From assembly GCF_003971255.1 (NCBI RefSeq), contig NZ_CP034660.1, positions 930,001 through 994,000 of the forward strand: DNA of 64,000 nucleotides, read 5' to 3'. The notes beneath the pieces are model-generated. The model did not search any database, was not told the origin of the DNA, and saw only the letters and a program-made list of their open reading frames with translations. A program made the translations under genes and the position numbers. Each line of letters starts with the position of its first letter. Position 1 is the stretch's first letter. Source of the stretch: Colwellia sp. Arc7-635 (GTDB lineage Bacteria > Pseudomonadota > Gammaproteobacteria > Enterobacterales > Alteromonadaceae). Shown here piece by piece: positions 7,245-15,902 of this stretch.

Positions 7245-8219
7245 TCAACTAAAGAGTGTATTGCAATGACTCAAATTCTGTCGTCGTTTGAACTGTTGGT
7301 GCTCGCAATAATCACTGAGGGCATCTTCATGACCAATAGCGCCATGAAACTGTGTTCTAAATTCTGTGGTGATGATTAACCAGTTTTCAGCGCTGATATT
7401 TAAGCGACTCAGTATGGGAGGTTGTTTTTCGTCGATATAGCCAGGTTTATCTGCTCTAATGCAGCGACCGGTCAATTCGATTAATTGCAGATAGTCGGCA
7501 AGTTCGAAGGGTAAGCCTTTTGGCATGTTTTTTCTTGGATTACCGATAAAAGGCAATAAGGTATTGGGTTGCTGGTTTTTCTTTGCCTGTTCACAGCGTA
7601 GCTTTACGCTAGTATGAGTGGAGTCCTCTGGCGTTTTGGCTATCTTTGCTCGAATAGGGGTTAAATCTACATAGGCCATACAAGCCGCCAGTGCTGCTTC
7701 ATCTAATTATGCTTGGGATTTAAATCGACCTTCCCAGAAGCGGCCTGTGCAGTTATCTTCTTGATTTGCCTTTCTAGCAATACCTTCATTGATGTAGCCC
7801 ATAAACCAGCTGATTTTCATCAAGCGTTTTCGATAAACCTCGGCAGTCGCTTTAACGATATCAAGTAATGGCTTTGCTAAGGTATCACCATGACAATATT
7901 GTTTTGTCAGTAACGTGCCTTTATATAAACGATGCCAGCGCTCAAGTACTTCCGCCATGCTCCATTGTTTTGCTTTTTCTTCATCAATAAAAAGCACCAC
8001 ATGGTAGTGATTACTCATCACCGCATAGGCACAAACATCAATGGCGAAGACTTGCGTTAGAAAGTGCAGTTTATCTTCTACCCAGCCGCGACGGTGCTCA
8101 TAGCTTTGACCTGATAATTTATCTTCACCACATAAAAAAGCCCGTCGAACACAACGTGCAACGCAATGATAATAAGGCGTATCGGCTAAACTGATTTGTT
8201 GTTTTCTTGGGGTGGCCAT
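7245..8219 (-). pseudogene. REP-associated tyrosine (Y1/RAYT) transposase, one in-frame stop
   Basis: Two adjacent minus-strand frames are in the same phase and are separated by a single TAA (plus-strand 7707-7709). Together they would encode about 324 residues, a full RAYT length. The N-terminal part has the HUH motif (NHYHVVLF), a candidate tyrosine in GYINEGIARKAN, and the RFWEGRFKSQA block. After the stop the frame resumes with LDEAALAACMAYVDLTPIRAK. Family members usually read QALLDEAA here, so TTA to TAA is the likely lesion. RAYTs are single-strand transposases that move or maintain REP palindromes. REP-like motifs flank this gene in inverted orientation. The protein is probably inactive unless the stop is read through. 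Confidence 0.85.
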
Positions 8220-8278
8220 AACTCACCTGAAATAAGTCGCTTGGTTATTTTAGCGTAGTGCATAAGCCATTTTTCTTC

Positions 8279-8295
8279 AATTTAGGGTGAGTGTC
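8279..8295 (-). repeat. REP-like motif at the transposase 5' end
   Basis: The plus strand reads AATTTAGGGTGAGTGTC, the reverse complement of GACACTCACCCTAAATT. It lies about 60 bases upstream of the transposase start. Confidence 0.75.
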
Positions 8296-8466
8296 ATCGT
8301 AATTATCGTCATTCACCACATAAAAAAGCCCGTCGAACACAACGTGCAACGCAATGATAATAAGGCGTATTGGCTAAACTGATTTGTTGTTTTCTTGGGG
8401 TGGCCATAACTCACCTGAAATAAGTCGCTTGGTTATTTGAGCGTAGGGCACAAGCCATTTTTCTTC

Positions 8467-8483
8467 AATTTAGGGTGAGTGTC
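8467..8483 (-). repeat. REP-like motif, duplicated copy
   Basis: This is identical to the copy at 8279-8295 and was carried along by the 188-bp duplication. It lies a dozen bases beyond the stop of the truncated hydrolase-like frame. Confidence 0.75.
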
Positions 8484-8493
8484 ATCGTAATTT

Positions 8494-8706
8494 TTACTTT
8501 TGAATATAGTGGCTACTATTTTCAGTTAATACCGTTTTACCTTGAGGAAAACTTGCTGCCCATTCTTTATGCGCTTCAGCCATTTTCTTCCTACCTAAAT
8601 TCGTAATTTTTAGTACGACCTGGTTCTCAAATTTTTTAATAGAAGCAATGATAAAAATATAAGGGGCCCCTTTTAAAATATTCGTTATAAACGGCTCAGT
8701 TAACAA
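8494..8706 (-). pseudogene. C-terminal remnant, possibly of an alpha/beta hydrolase
   Basis: This 70-codon frame ends in ENSSHYIQK. The last ~27 residues (EAHKEWAASFPQGK, then SSHYIQ) resemble the C-terminal catalytic-histidine region of alpha/beta hydrolases. Those proteins normally continue past HYIQ for 10-20 residues. Here the frame stops where the transposase-associated repeat begins, so the repeat may have replaced the tail. The N-terminal part does not resemble a hydrolase core and no nucleophile motif is present. The family guess is weak; a small intact unknown gene is the alternative. It starts 14 bases beyond the peroxiredoxin stop. Confidence 0.35.
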
Positions 8707-8720
8707 GCGCGTTAAAAAAC

Positions 8721-9389
8721 TTATACTAAGTTTTTTAACGCGGTAATAATATCTTCTGGCTCTGAACGTGTTCTGTAATCAACATCAACATAGCGCCATG
8801 TAACAGTCCCATCACTAGAAATAACAAACGTGGCTGGAATGGGTAAAATTGTACTGCTTTTTACGTTATCACTCGTTATGTTATTGACCACGTTAAGATC
8901 AAGGCCGCGGTCTACTTTCATATGCTCAATAAAGAACGCTGGCACTTCCCATGCTACGCCATATTGTGCTGCTACTTTCGAATCTTGATCAGATAATACA
9001 TTAAATGCCATATTACTTATTTCATCGGTATCTAATGAGCCGTCAGGCACTTCGGGGCTAATAGCAACAAGTTGCGCACCCAAGTCATGAATTTCACTTA
9101 AACGAGCTTGCAAAGCTCTAAGCTGTAAATTGCAGTACGGGCACCAACTACCTCGATAAAAAGTAACCACAACAGGACCTTTTGCTAATAAATCAGTTAA
9201 AGATACTGACTCATCTTTTTGATTGGGTAATATAAAACTTGCTACTTGTTGACCAAGTTTAAGCGCATTAGCCCCTTTTTTGAACTCAGCTTGTTCAGCT
9301 AGTAATTTATCAACCATGTGCATAAACTCAGGCTTAGCTTTTCTTCCACCGGCCACTTTTGCTTCAGTTTGTTCTTTTAATGTTTTCAT
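8721..9389 (-). CDS. Peroxiredoxin-like protein (AhpC/TSA family)
   Basis: This 222-residue thioredoxin-fold protein probably reduces peroxides or acts as a thiol oxidoreductase in the cytosol. No signal peptide is seen. Residues ~45-75 lead into YRGSWCPYCNLQL with C83 and C86 as a CxxC pair where AhpC/TSA members carry the peroxidatic cysteine. Later blocks LVAISPE, VLSDQDSKVAAQYGV and PIPATFVISSDGTV are typical of the alkyl-hydroperoxide/TSA superfamily. It lies 52 bases downstream of the MFS transporter on the same strand and is probably co-transcribed with it. Exact subfamily and substrate are not resolved. Confidence 0.85.
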   Translation of the reverse strand: MKTLKEQTEAKVAGGRKAKPEFMHMVDKLLAEQAEFKKGANALKLGQQVASFILPNQKDESVSLTDLLAKGPVVVTFYRGSWCPYCNLQLRALQARLSEIHDLGAQLVAISPEVPDGSLDTDEISNMAFNVLSDQDSKVAAQYGVAWEVPAFFIEHMKVDRGLDLNVVNNITSDNVKSSTILPIPATFVISSDGTVTWRYVDVDYRTRSEPEDIITALKNLV

Positions 9390-9441
9390 ATATTTTCCTT
9401 ACTTTTACTTTAATTTTATTTGTTTAGTTAAGTTAAGTGGT

Positions 9442-10605
9442 TTAACTAATGGCCATTGAATTAAGCGTGCGTTTCCCACTTGTTACCAATAAGGTAATTG
9501 CAATCAATACACAACTAACAATACAACCCATAAATACATGGGTAAAACCGCCTGGTATATATTCAATAAACGAGGTGAAAAATTGCCCCGAAAACACCGC
9601 CATGGTGAAATACGACAAGTTACGCCCACGAACCTTTACTTCACTTAGCTCAACCGTCATGTGGTTTAATAGTGGAATGGTAAAACCAAATCCAATACCA
9701 ATTAATACTGCGCCAAAAACCAAAAATGCAGTGCTAGCTTGTAAAAAACATAAATAAGATGCGCCATAAGCTATAAAGGCCAAAGCCAATGTTTTCTGCT
9801 CAGTCAGTAACTTAGTTACTTTAGGCATAAAAGCCGCAGTAGCTACTGCGACTAAAGAAATAAAAGCTAACAGTCGTCCTATTTCAGCTTCATTAAATTG
9901 TTGCGCGCTCATGGTGATGGGTAATGAAACGGTAGAAATAAAGAATATCGTCATAGCTAATGTAGAAACAAGATAAACGCTTTTAAGTGACATTTTTGTA
10001 GAGCCGTTTGAATGACTTCCCGTTATTTCATCAGCATTAGCGTTAATATCAACGGGATGTTTAGCAGGCACAAAGAGTAAAAGCATAGCTAAAAAGAACC
10101 AAGCAATTAAATACAGTGTCAGCGGCAAGCCCCAAAATAATGAAGCGAGCAACCCACCTAAAAACAAGAAAATAACACCGCCAAGCTCAACCGCCATACC
10201 TTGTTTAGCAATCATGTTTAAACGTGCTTCACCGTGATACCACATAGATATTAAAACCGTACTGCTTGCCATCACAATGGCAGTTATACCGCCAAGTAAA
10301 AATCTGTTAATGAATACAGGTGCCGCACCGTTCAAAAAATAAAGACTAGCGCCGAATAAGCCATATAAAAATAAACCTATGATCAGTAACTTATAAGCGC
10401 CATATTTATCTATTAACTTACCCGCTAAAGGAGCAAAAACCACAGCACCTAACGATGGCAGCGTGATCAAAAATACAGAGTGTTCTAAAATACCTAAACC
10501 GTTAGATATACTAACCAAACCAGGCGCAAGTAAAGTGCCTACCATGATAGTTAAACTGGAAATACATAGAAGCGTAAAGCTGCCGATGCTTGTTAATTTA
10601 TTCAT
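9442..10605 (-). CDS. Major facilitator superfamily transporter
   Basis: This 387-residue inner-membrane protein has about twelve hydrophobic segments. An MFS motif A-like loop follows the second helix (GKLIDKYGAYKLLIIG), with a long basic/acidic loop in the middle (near NANADEITGSHSNGSTK). I chose ATG 10605 (MNKLTSIGSFTLL); the frame is open 19 codons further but those residues are not helix-like. It is divergent from a LysR regulator with a palindromic operator between them, so induction by an exported compound is plausible. The substrate cannot be deduced; efflux of a small organic compound is the usual role of such pairs. Confidence 0.85.
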   Translation of the reverse strand: MNKLTSIGSFTLLCISSLTIMVGTLLAPGLVSISNGLGILEHSVFLITLPSLGAVVFAPLAGKLIDKYGAYKLLIIGLFLYGLFGASLYFLNGAAPVFINRFLLGGITAIVMASSTVLISMWYHGEARLNMIAKQGMAVELGGVIFLFLGGLLASLFWGLPLTLYLIAWFFLAMLLLFVPAKHPVDINANADEITGSHSNGSTKMSLKSVYLVSTLAMTIFFISTVSLPITMSAQQFNEAEIGRLLAFISLVAVATAAFMPKVTKLLTEQKTLALAFIAYGASYLCFLQASTAFLVFGAVLIGIGFGFTIPLLNHMTVELSEVKVRGRNLSYFTMAVFSGQFFTSFIEYIPGGFTHVFMGCIVSCVLIAITLLVTSGKRTLNSMAIS

Positions 10606-10684
10606 TTTTATATCAAGTAAATAAAACAGAAATACAGGATACGGGTTATCAATTAATAACAAAAATGTTAATATTTAATGGAAT

Positions 10685-10703
10685 CTATACATATAATGTA
10701 TAG
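10685..10703. promoter_or_regulatory. Candidate LysR operator, perfect 8-3-8 palindrome
   Basis: CTATACATATAATGTATAG is a perfect inverted repeat with a 3-base spacer, in the gap between the divergent MFS and LysR genes. It has the T-N11-A character of LysR binding sites and overlaps a TATAAT-like hexamer, so the regulator may control both genes from it. Confidence 0.6.
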
Positions 10704-10759
10704 GTGTGTTTTATGGTAAGTTGCCAGCATCAGCTCCGCCCATTGAAAACGAGTAAGTG

Positions 10760-11677
10760 ATGGATATAAAAACGTTAAAAAGCTTTATCACAGTAGCAAA
10801 GCATAAAAGCTTTTCACAAGCCGCACGAGAGTTAAATACCGTACAACCCGCTATTAGCCGACACATATCTGCATTGGAAGATGAATTAGGCGTTAGCTTG
10901 TTTAACCGCAACTCTAGAGATGTCGCCATTACTCAAGCCGGTGAACAATTGCTAAAAGACGCAAACGAGATTTTAACACTCACCGAACAAGCCAAAACTC
11001 AAGCTAAACGTGCGCACAATGGTCAAATGGGTACACTTAACATTGCCTACTTAAGCTCGGCCTGTTTAGCGTTTATGGCAACATTAATAAGTACGTATAA
11101 ATCACAATTTCCACATGTTCACGTTACCTTATTTGAAATGACCGTAACCGAACAAATTAAAGCGCTTAAGCATGAACAAATAGACATCGCATTCTCACGG
11201 CCATTACCCAATTCAATTGCCGATGAATTTACGAGCCACACTATCTATATAGATACACTCGTCGCTATTATTAATCAAAACCATCCATTAGCCAGTAAAG
11301 ATAGCTTTGATTTAGTCCAATTAAAGAACGAGCAATTTATTTTATTTAATCGCGATGAAGCACTAGGCCTATTTGACGAAACCATAATGCAATGCAAACA
11401 AGCAGGCTTTTCACCAAATATAATAAGCCAACCAAGGCACATGCAAACATTGGTAACAGAAGTAGCTGCAAACTTAGGCGTAGCAATAGCGCCATATTGC
11501 GTACGCAAGTTATACAGCAAAGGTTGCCACTTTGTTAAGCTACAGAATGTAACCACCCAAATTCCAGTACAAATTCAATATAAAGAAAGTAACCCTAGCG
11601 CAACGGTTAATGCGTTTGTAGAGATTGCTTTAGAGGCGAGGGGAGAAATTCAAAAGAGCATGAAGTCGCGAGGTTAG
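10760..11677 (+). CDS. LysR-type transcriptional regulator
   Basis: This 305-residue regulator has the standard N-terminal winged helix-turn-helix (residues 1-60: DIKTLKSFITVAKHKSFSQAARELNTVQPAISRHI) and a C-terminal periplasmic-binding-like effector domain from about residue 90. The ATG at 10760 directly follows a GTG at 10757; either could be used. It is divergent from the MFS-peroxiredoxin pair and probably regulates that operon and itself. The effector is unknown. Confidence 0.92.
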   Translation: MDIKTLKSFITVAKHKSFSQAARELNTVQPAISRHISALEDELGVSLFNRNSRDVAITQAGEQLLKDANEILTLTEQAKTQAKRAHNGQMGTLNIAYLSSACLAFMATLISTYKSQFPHVHVTLFEMTVTEQIKALKHEQIDIAFSRPLPNSIADEFTSHTIYIDTLVAIINQNHPLASKDSFDLVQLKNEQFILFNRDEALGLFDETIMQCKQAGFSPNIISQPRHMQTLVTEVAANLGVAIAPYCVRKLYSKGCHFVKLQNVTTQIPVQIQYKESNPSATVNAFVEIALEARGEIQKSMKSRG

Positions 11678-12142
11678 TTTTTTTATAGCGTCGAGTGAAC
11701 GAGGGCAGCCATTGTTAACGTTACTACTGATTGAAGTTCACATAAAATCAAATAACTAAAAATAACTAAGACACTCACTCTAATTTAGCTAAATTGATGT
11801 AGTAGACCATGCCTCTTTTATGGCAAAAGTGAACATTAGAAGGCAATATTATCTAGTGATTTCTAGTCTCAAGCACTCAGCTCAGCTAAATTCACTACTC
11901 TAATATTCAGTATTACTATCATCTAAAAAACAGCATATTTTAGAAAAATATTTCAATTTATCGCGATTAGTAAAATGTATTTTCATCTCAGGTTTAAAAT
12001 TGACGGCTAAAGGTTGTTATTTTTAATTCATATCGAATTTTTGGAATACATTTGCTACTTACGGTTATTTATTGGTTTTATATTGCTCATAAGTTGATAG
12101 CTGTTAGTCTGTTTTTATTATAGAGCATTAAGAGCTGACAGC
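11678..12142. other. Intergenic region with one REP-like motif
   Basis: These 465 AT-rich bases show no convincing gene on either strand. A variant REP-like motif (GACACTCACTCTAATTT) sits at 11770-11786. The last ~100 bases presumably hold the promoter of the next gene, but no strong -35/-10 pair stands out. Confidence 0.5.
11770..11786 (+). repeat. REP-like motif copy, isolated
   Basis: GACACTCACTCTAATTT matches the family motif GACACTCACYCTAAATT except at the 3' end. It is 3.3 kb from the nearest other copy, which suggests separate dispersal. Confidence 0.6.
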
Positions 12143-13675
12143 ATGTCATTGGAAAACTACTTTTTACCTTTTCGGCAGCACACTATCGGGCAGAGCCTGC
12201 AACATCAAATCAACGGTAAAACGCTTGATATTATTTATGCCGATTGGACTGCGAGTGGTCGTCTCTATCAGCCGATTGAAGATTACTTAACCAATGAACT
12301 TGGGCCTTATGTTGCCAACACGCATACCGAGACAAATCTTACCGGTAGTGCGATGACACATGCTTATCATGAAGCGCAACATGTTATTAAACGCCATGTA
12401 AACGCTTGTGATAACGATATTTTGATCACGGCTGGCGCAGGCATGACCGCTGTTGTGAATAAATTTCAACGTATTTTGGGTTTACGTATTCCTGAGCGTA
12501 TGCAGGCACAAGTCGCATTTGCTGAGCATGAAAGACCGGTGGTTTTTATTACCCACATGGAACATCATTCGAACCAAACTTCTTGGTATGAATGTGATGT
12601 TACGTTGGAAATTGTTGAGCCCGATAGTCATGGTTTACCCTCATTAGATCACTTAGCTACTCTGCTGGAAAAATACAAAGATCGAGAGGTTAAAATAGGA
12701 TCATTTTCTGCTTGTTCAAATGTCACGGGGATCAAAACGCCTTATTATCAACTGGCAGAGTTGATGCATCAACATGGTGGTCTGTGTTTTGTTGATTTTG
12801 CTGCTTCTGCTCCTTATGTTGATATTGATATGCACCCAAGCAATCCAAAGCAAGCACTAGACGCTATTTATTTTTCGCCGCACAAGTTTTTGGGCGGACC
12901 TGGTAGTTCTGGCGTTTTGGTGTTTAACAAAGCATTGTACAAAAATAAAGTACCAGATCACCCCGGTGGCGGTACGGTGACCTGGACTAACCCTTGGGGC
13001 AAGCATAGCTTTTTTCACAATATTGAGATGCGTGAAGATGGTGGCACTCCTGGTTTTTTACAATGCATTAAAACGGCTTTAGCGATAAAAGTTAAAGATG
13101 CGATGGGCGTAGAAAACATTCGTCAACGTGAGGCTGAAATAACGGATTATGTGATGGACGCATTGGCGAAAAATGAGCAGGTTGTTATGCTTGAGCCAAC
13201 TATTCGAGATCGTTTAGCGATTGTTTCGTTTTACATACCGGGTGCGCATTATAATTTAGTCGTGCGGTTGCTTAATGATAAGTTCGGTGTGCAAACTCGC
13301 GGTGGTTGTTCATGTGCCGGTACTTATGGCCATATTTTATTGAATGTTGATCAAACAACGTCATCAAAAATTACTGAGCAAATAGATGCGGGTGATTTTG
13401 CTGAAAAGCCAGGATGGATACGCGCCTCATTTCATCCGACCACATCAGATAAAGAAGTCGCTTTTGTTGTTGAGGCTATTAAGCAAGTTACCGAAAACTT
13501 AGCTGTGTGGAGTAAAGAGTACCGTTTTAATCCGGCCATTGGCGATTACGAACATAGTAACTTTTCGGTTCAGTTTCCAACGTTATCCAGTTTCGATGCT
13601 TTACCGGAAGTTTCGTCAGTAGCGGTGGGAAAAGCAGGAGCGAGCCCTTCAATTTTTCGACAATTATTTCGCTAG
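12143..13675 (+). CDS. Aminotransferase class V PLP enzyme (cysteine desulfurase-like)
   Basis: This 510-residue fold-type I PLP protein is related to NifS/SufS/Csd desulfurases. D218 in LCFVDFAASAPY should contact the PLP ring nitrogen, and K248 in SPHKFLGGPG is the Schiff-base lysine. A cysteine-bearing loop RGGCSCAGTYGH (C389, C391) sits where desulfurases carry their active cysteine. The protein is about 100 residues longer than SufS, with an extended C-terminus (~420-510). No Fe-S scaffold or sulfur acceptor gene is adjacent, so a role outside general Fe-S assembly is likely. The reaction is not assigned. It seems monocistronic. Confidence 0.85.
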   Translation: MSLENYFLPFRQHTIGQSLQHQINGKTLDIIYADWTASGRLYQPIEDYLTNELGPYVANTHTETNLTGSAMTHAYHEAQHVIKRHVNACDNDILITAGAGMTAVVNKFQRILGLRIPERMQAQVAFAEHERPVVFITHMEHHSNQTSWYECDVTLEIVEPDSHGLPSLDHLATLLEKYKDREVKIGSFSACSNVTGIKTPYYQLAELMHQHGGLCFVDFAASAPYVDIDMHPSNPKQALDAIYFSPHKFLGGPGSSGVLVFNKALYKNKVPDHPGGGTVTWTNPWGKHSFFHNIEMREDGGTPGFLQCIKTALAIKVKDAMGVENIRQREAEITDYVMDALAKNEQVVMLEPTIRDRLAIVSFYIPGAHYNLVVRLLNDKFGVQTRGGCSCAGTYGHILLNVDQTTSSKITEQIDAGDFAEKPGWIRASFHPTTSDKEVAFVVEAIKQVTENLAVWSKEYRFNPAIGDYEHSNFSVQFPTLSSFDALPEVSSVAVGKAGASPSIFRQLFR

Positions 13676-13756
13676 AGGTGGAATAATTGTCGAATGATTA
13701 CTTAATGGTTAGTTAGTTATTATCTAACTGTTAACTAATCAAGATTGAAGGTTTAT

Positions 13757-13783
13757 TTGGCTATTAACAATTTTAATAGCCAA
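13757..13783. terminator. Hairpin between the PLP enzyme and GNAT genes
   Basis: TTGGCTATTAA (13757-13767) pairs perfectly with TTAATAGCCAA (13773-13783) across a five-base loop. The outer TTTAT/ATAAA bases extend the stem with one bulge. The T-tract is poor, but the position between convergent genes fits a bidirectional terminator. Confidence 0.55.
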
Positions 13784-13863
13784 TAAATAGAATAGGTAAG
13801 TGCAGGTGAATTGATAGATTGATCAGCAATGTTAGCCTATTAGTCAGTCAGTTAATCACTCAA

Positions 13864-14430
13864 TCAGTCAAACATAACCATCATTTCAGCCGCTTCACAA
13901 TGACAATCAAAATGGCATATCGGACAATCGTAACCCGCTAAACTCAGTTCATGCCATCTGTCAGGGTGCTCTTTAATGAGTATGCCGCCACATTTAGTAA
14001 AGTATTTTACGGCACTATTACCTGGGCTTTGTTTCCATAGATGACTAACACCGGCAATGGCACCTTGTTGTTTTGCCGCCGCAATTGAACGCTGAAGCAA
14101 TTCGCCGCCAATACCATGACCACGATATTCTTCATCAACAGTATTACATTTAAAGTAACAAACGTGCTCAGCAGGTACTGACCATAATTCATTAGAGCAC
14201 CACTTATCTATCTGCCATTGCTGCGCTGCATAGGTAATGCGAAAGCCGACTAGCTTTTCTTCATGGTAAACGACAAAGCCAGCATTGATGTTATTTTTCA
14301 GGCCTTTTTCATACCAATCTCGCATACTGGTTTGATCAACATAACCATCACCATGCACGGTAGTCGCTAAGTGAATAATACGGTCAAAGTCGGCAGGGGT
14401 TAATTGTTGATAGTTAAGCGTTATGCTCAT
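13864..14430 (-). CDS. GNAT family N-acetyltransferase
   Basis: This 188-residue protein has a GNAT fold that transfers an acyl group from acetyl-CoA to an unknown amine. The CoA pyrophosphate loop is YRGHGIGGELL (R103, G104, G106, G108), preceded by the beta4 strand HVCYFKCNTVDEE. An unusual C-terminal tail (about residues 168-183) is rich in Cys and His (DCPICHFDCHCEAAEM) and could bind a metal. The gene is convergent with the PLP enzyme and divergent from the FAD oxidase. Confidence 0.85.
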   Translation of the reverse strand: MSITLNYQQLTPADFDRIIHLATTVHGDGYVDQTSMRDWYEKGLKNNINAGFVVYHEEKLVGFRITYAAQQWQIDKWCSNELWSVPAEHVCYFKCNTVDEEYRGHGIGGELLQRSIAAAKQQGAIAGVSHLWKQSPGNSAVKYFTKCGGILIKEHPDRWHELSLAGYDCPICHFDCHCEAAEMMVMFD

Positions 14431-14546
14431 AAAGTTGTTTTTATTGAGTTAGTTATTACAGCATTGTACTGTTTTTTCTGAGATACTTTAAGTGTGTCAG
14501 TTATTAAAAATCAACATCATTATTTTAGCTAATTTTGGAAGTGAAA

Positions 14547-15902
14547 ATGTACGATCCTTTGCACGATTTATCACCCGGTTGTAATGAAAAATACCCTGAA
14601 AGCTATTGGGCAAACGTTTCGGGTATCGCACCAGAACACGATGGCGCTGTTAGCGGTGATATTGATGTTGATGTCGCCATTATTGGTGCAGGCTACACCG
14701 GATTATCTTGTGCGCTTCATTTAGCTCGAGAACATGGTATTAAAGCGCATGTTTTAGAAGCTAATCAAACTGCTTGGGGTTGTAGTGGGCGTAATGCCGG
14801 TTTTATTTTGAAATCTTCCGGTCGCAAGTCCTATGGCCAAATGGCTAAGCAATGGGGCGAAGAAGTGATGCGCGGTATTTATCAGGAAATGGCGGCAGGT
14901 GTCGACACGGTAAATAGCTTGATCGGCGAAGGCATCGACTGCGATCGCCAGAGTGCTGGTTATATTAAGGTTGCGCATAAGCCTAATAAATTGAAAGAGC
15001 TGGTTGAATTGGCCAAGCTTCAACAGAAAATGTTTGGCTATGACGTTGAAGTTCTTTCACAAGCAGAAGTGCGTCAACAATATATGGATGACCGCAATGC
15101 TTATGGCGCGATTCGTTATCAAGACGGTTTTGGTTTAAACCCTTTAAAACTGGCTTGGGGCTATCAAAAATTAGCTCGTCAAGCTGGCGTGAAAGTTCAT
15201 TGTGCTTCTCCAGTTACCCAATGGCTGTCGGGTGACAATAAAAAGTCAGGTGACAATAAGCAGAAGCTGCACACGCCTAATGGTATTGTTAGTGCGCAAA
15301 AAGTGGTTATTGCAACCAATGGCTATACGCCAAAAGGTTTTCACGACTTAACCACCGATCGAACATTGCCAGTATTGTCACAAATTATTGTTACTGAACC
15401 ATTAAATGAGGCACAACTTGCTGCTTGTAATTTCTTAACCTCTAATGTGGTTATGGACACGCGAGCATTGAAGTATTATTACCGTAAGTTACCCGATAAT
15501 AGAATATTGTTTGGCGGTAGAGGAGCGATCACCGGCAAAAGTGCAGAAGATCCTTATTACGCACAACGTCTACTGTCGGTACTCAAAAGCAGTTTTCCTG
15601 CGCTGAGCAACATCAACTACAGTTATGCTTGGTCTGGCTGGATTTGTATGGCGTTAGATGATTTACCACACATTTATCAAAATGATGAAAAGTCGGTATT
15701 TTACAGTATGGGTTATTGCGGTAGTGGCGTTTCATTTTCGGTACAAGCGGGCAAGCGTTTAGCTGAAAAAGTGGCTGAAAAACCGGTACCTGATTTGCCG
15801 TTGTACAATAAAGCTTTACCTAAGTTTCCATTTGCCCCATTACGACGAGTAGGGCAGTGGGGGTATTTTCATTACGGAAAAGTAAAAGACCAATGGTTTT
15901 AA
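14547..15902 (+). CDS. FAD-dependent amine oxidoreductase (PuuB/DAO family)
   Basis: This 451-residue flavoprotein of the D-amino-acid-oxidase superfamily resembles gamma-glutamylputrescine oxidase. The FAD Rossmann motif VAIIGAGYTGLS is at residues 43-54, and the GCSGRNAGFI block that follows is typical of PuuB/ordL-like members. The C-terminal MGYCGSGVSFSVQAGKRLAE segment is the second FAD-contact region. ATG 14547 is chosen because GGAAG lies five bases upstream. It probably oxidises an amine or amino acid; the substrate is not resolvable and no puu operon genes are adjacent. Its last ~21 codons lie in a tandem duplication. Confidence 0.88.
   Translation: MYDPLHDLSPGCNEKYPESYWANVSGIAPEHDGAVSGDIDVDVAIIGAGYTGLSCALHLAREHGIKAHVLEANQTAWGCSGRNAGFILKSSGRKSYGQMAKQWGEEVMRGIYQEMAAGVDTVNSLIGEGIDCDRQSAGYIKVAHKPNKLKELVELAKLQQKMFGYDVEVLSQAEVRQQYMDDRNAYGAIRYQDGFGLNPLKLAWGYQKLARQAGVKVHCASPVTQWLSGDNKKSGDNKQKLHTPNGIVSAQKVVIATNGYTPKGFHDLTTDRTLPVLSQIIVTEPLNEAQLAACNFLTSNVVMDTRALKYYYRKLPDNRILFGGRGAITGKSAEDPYYAQRLLSVLKSSFPALSNINYSYAWSGWICMALDDLPHIYQNDEKSVFYSMGYCGSGVSFSVQAGKRLAEKVAEKPVPDLPLYNKALPKFPFAPLRRVGQWGYFHYGKVKDQWF

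Larger units (their letters stand above)
8124..8492. repeat. Tandem duplication of the transposase 5' end (period 188 bp)
   Basis: Bases 8124-8304 recur at 8312-8492 with only a few substitutions. The unit covers the first ~30 codons of the transposase, its start and its upstream flank including the REP-like motif. The outer copy has only a truncated start of the gene. Confidence 0.9.
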
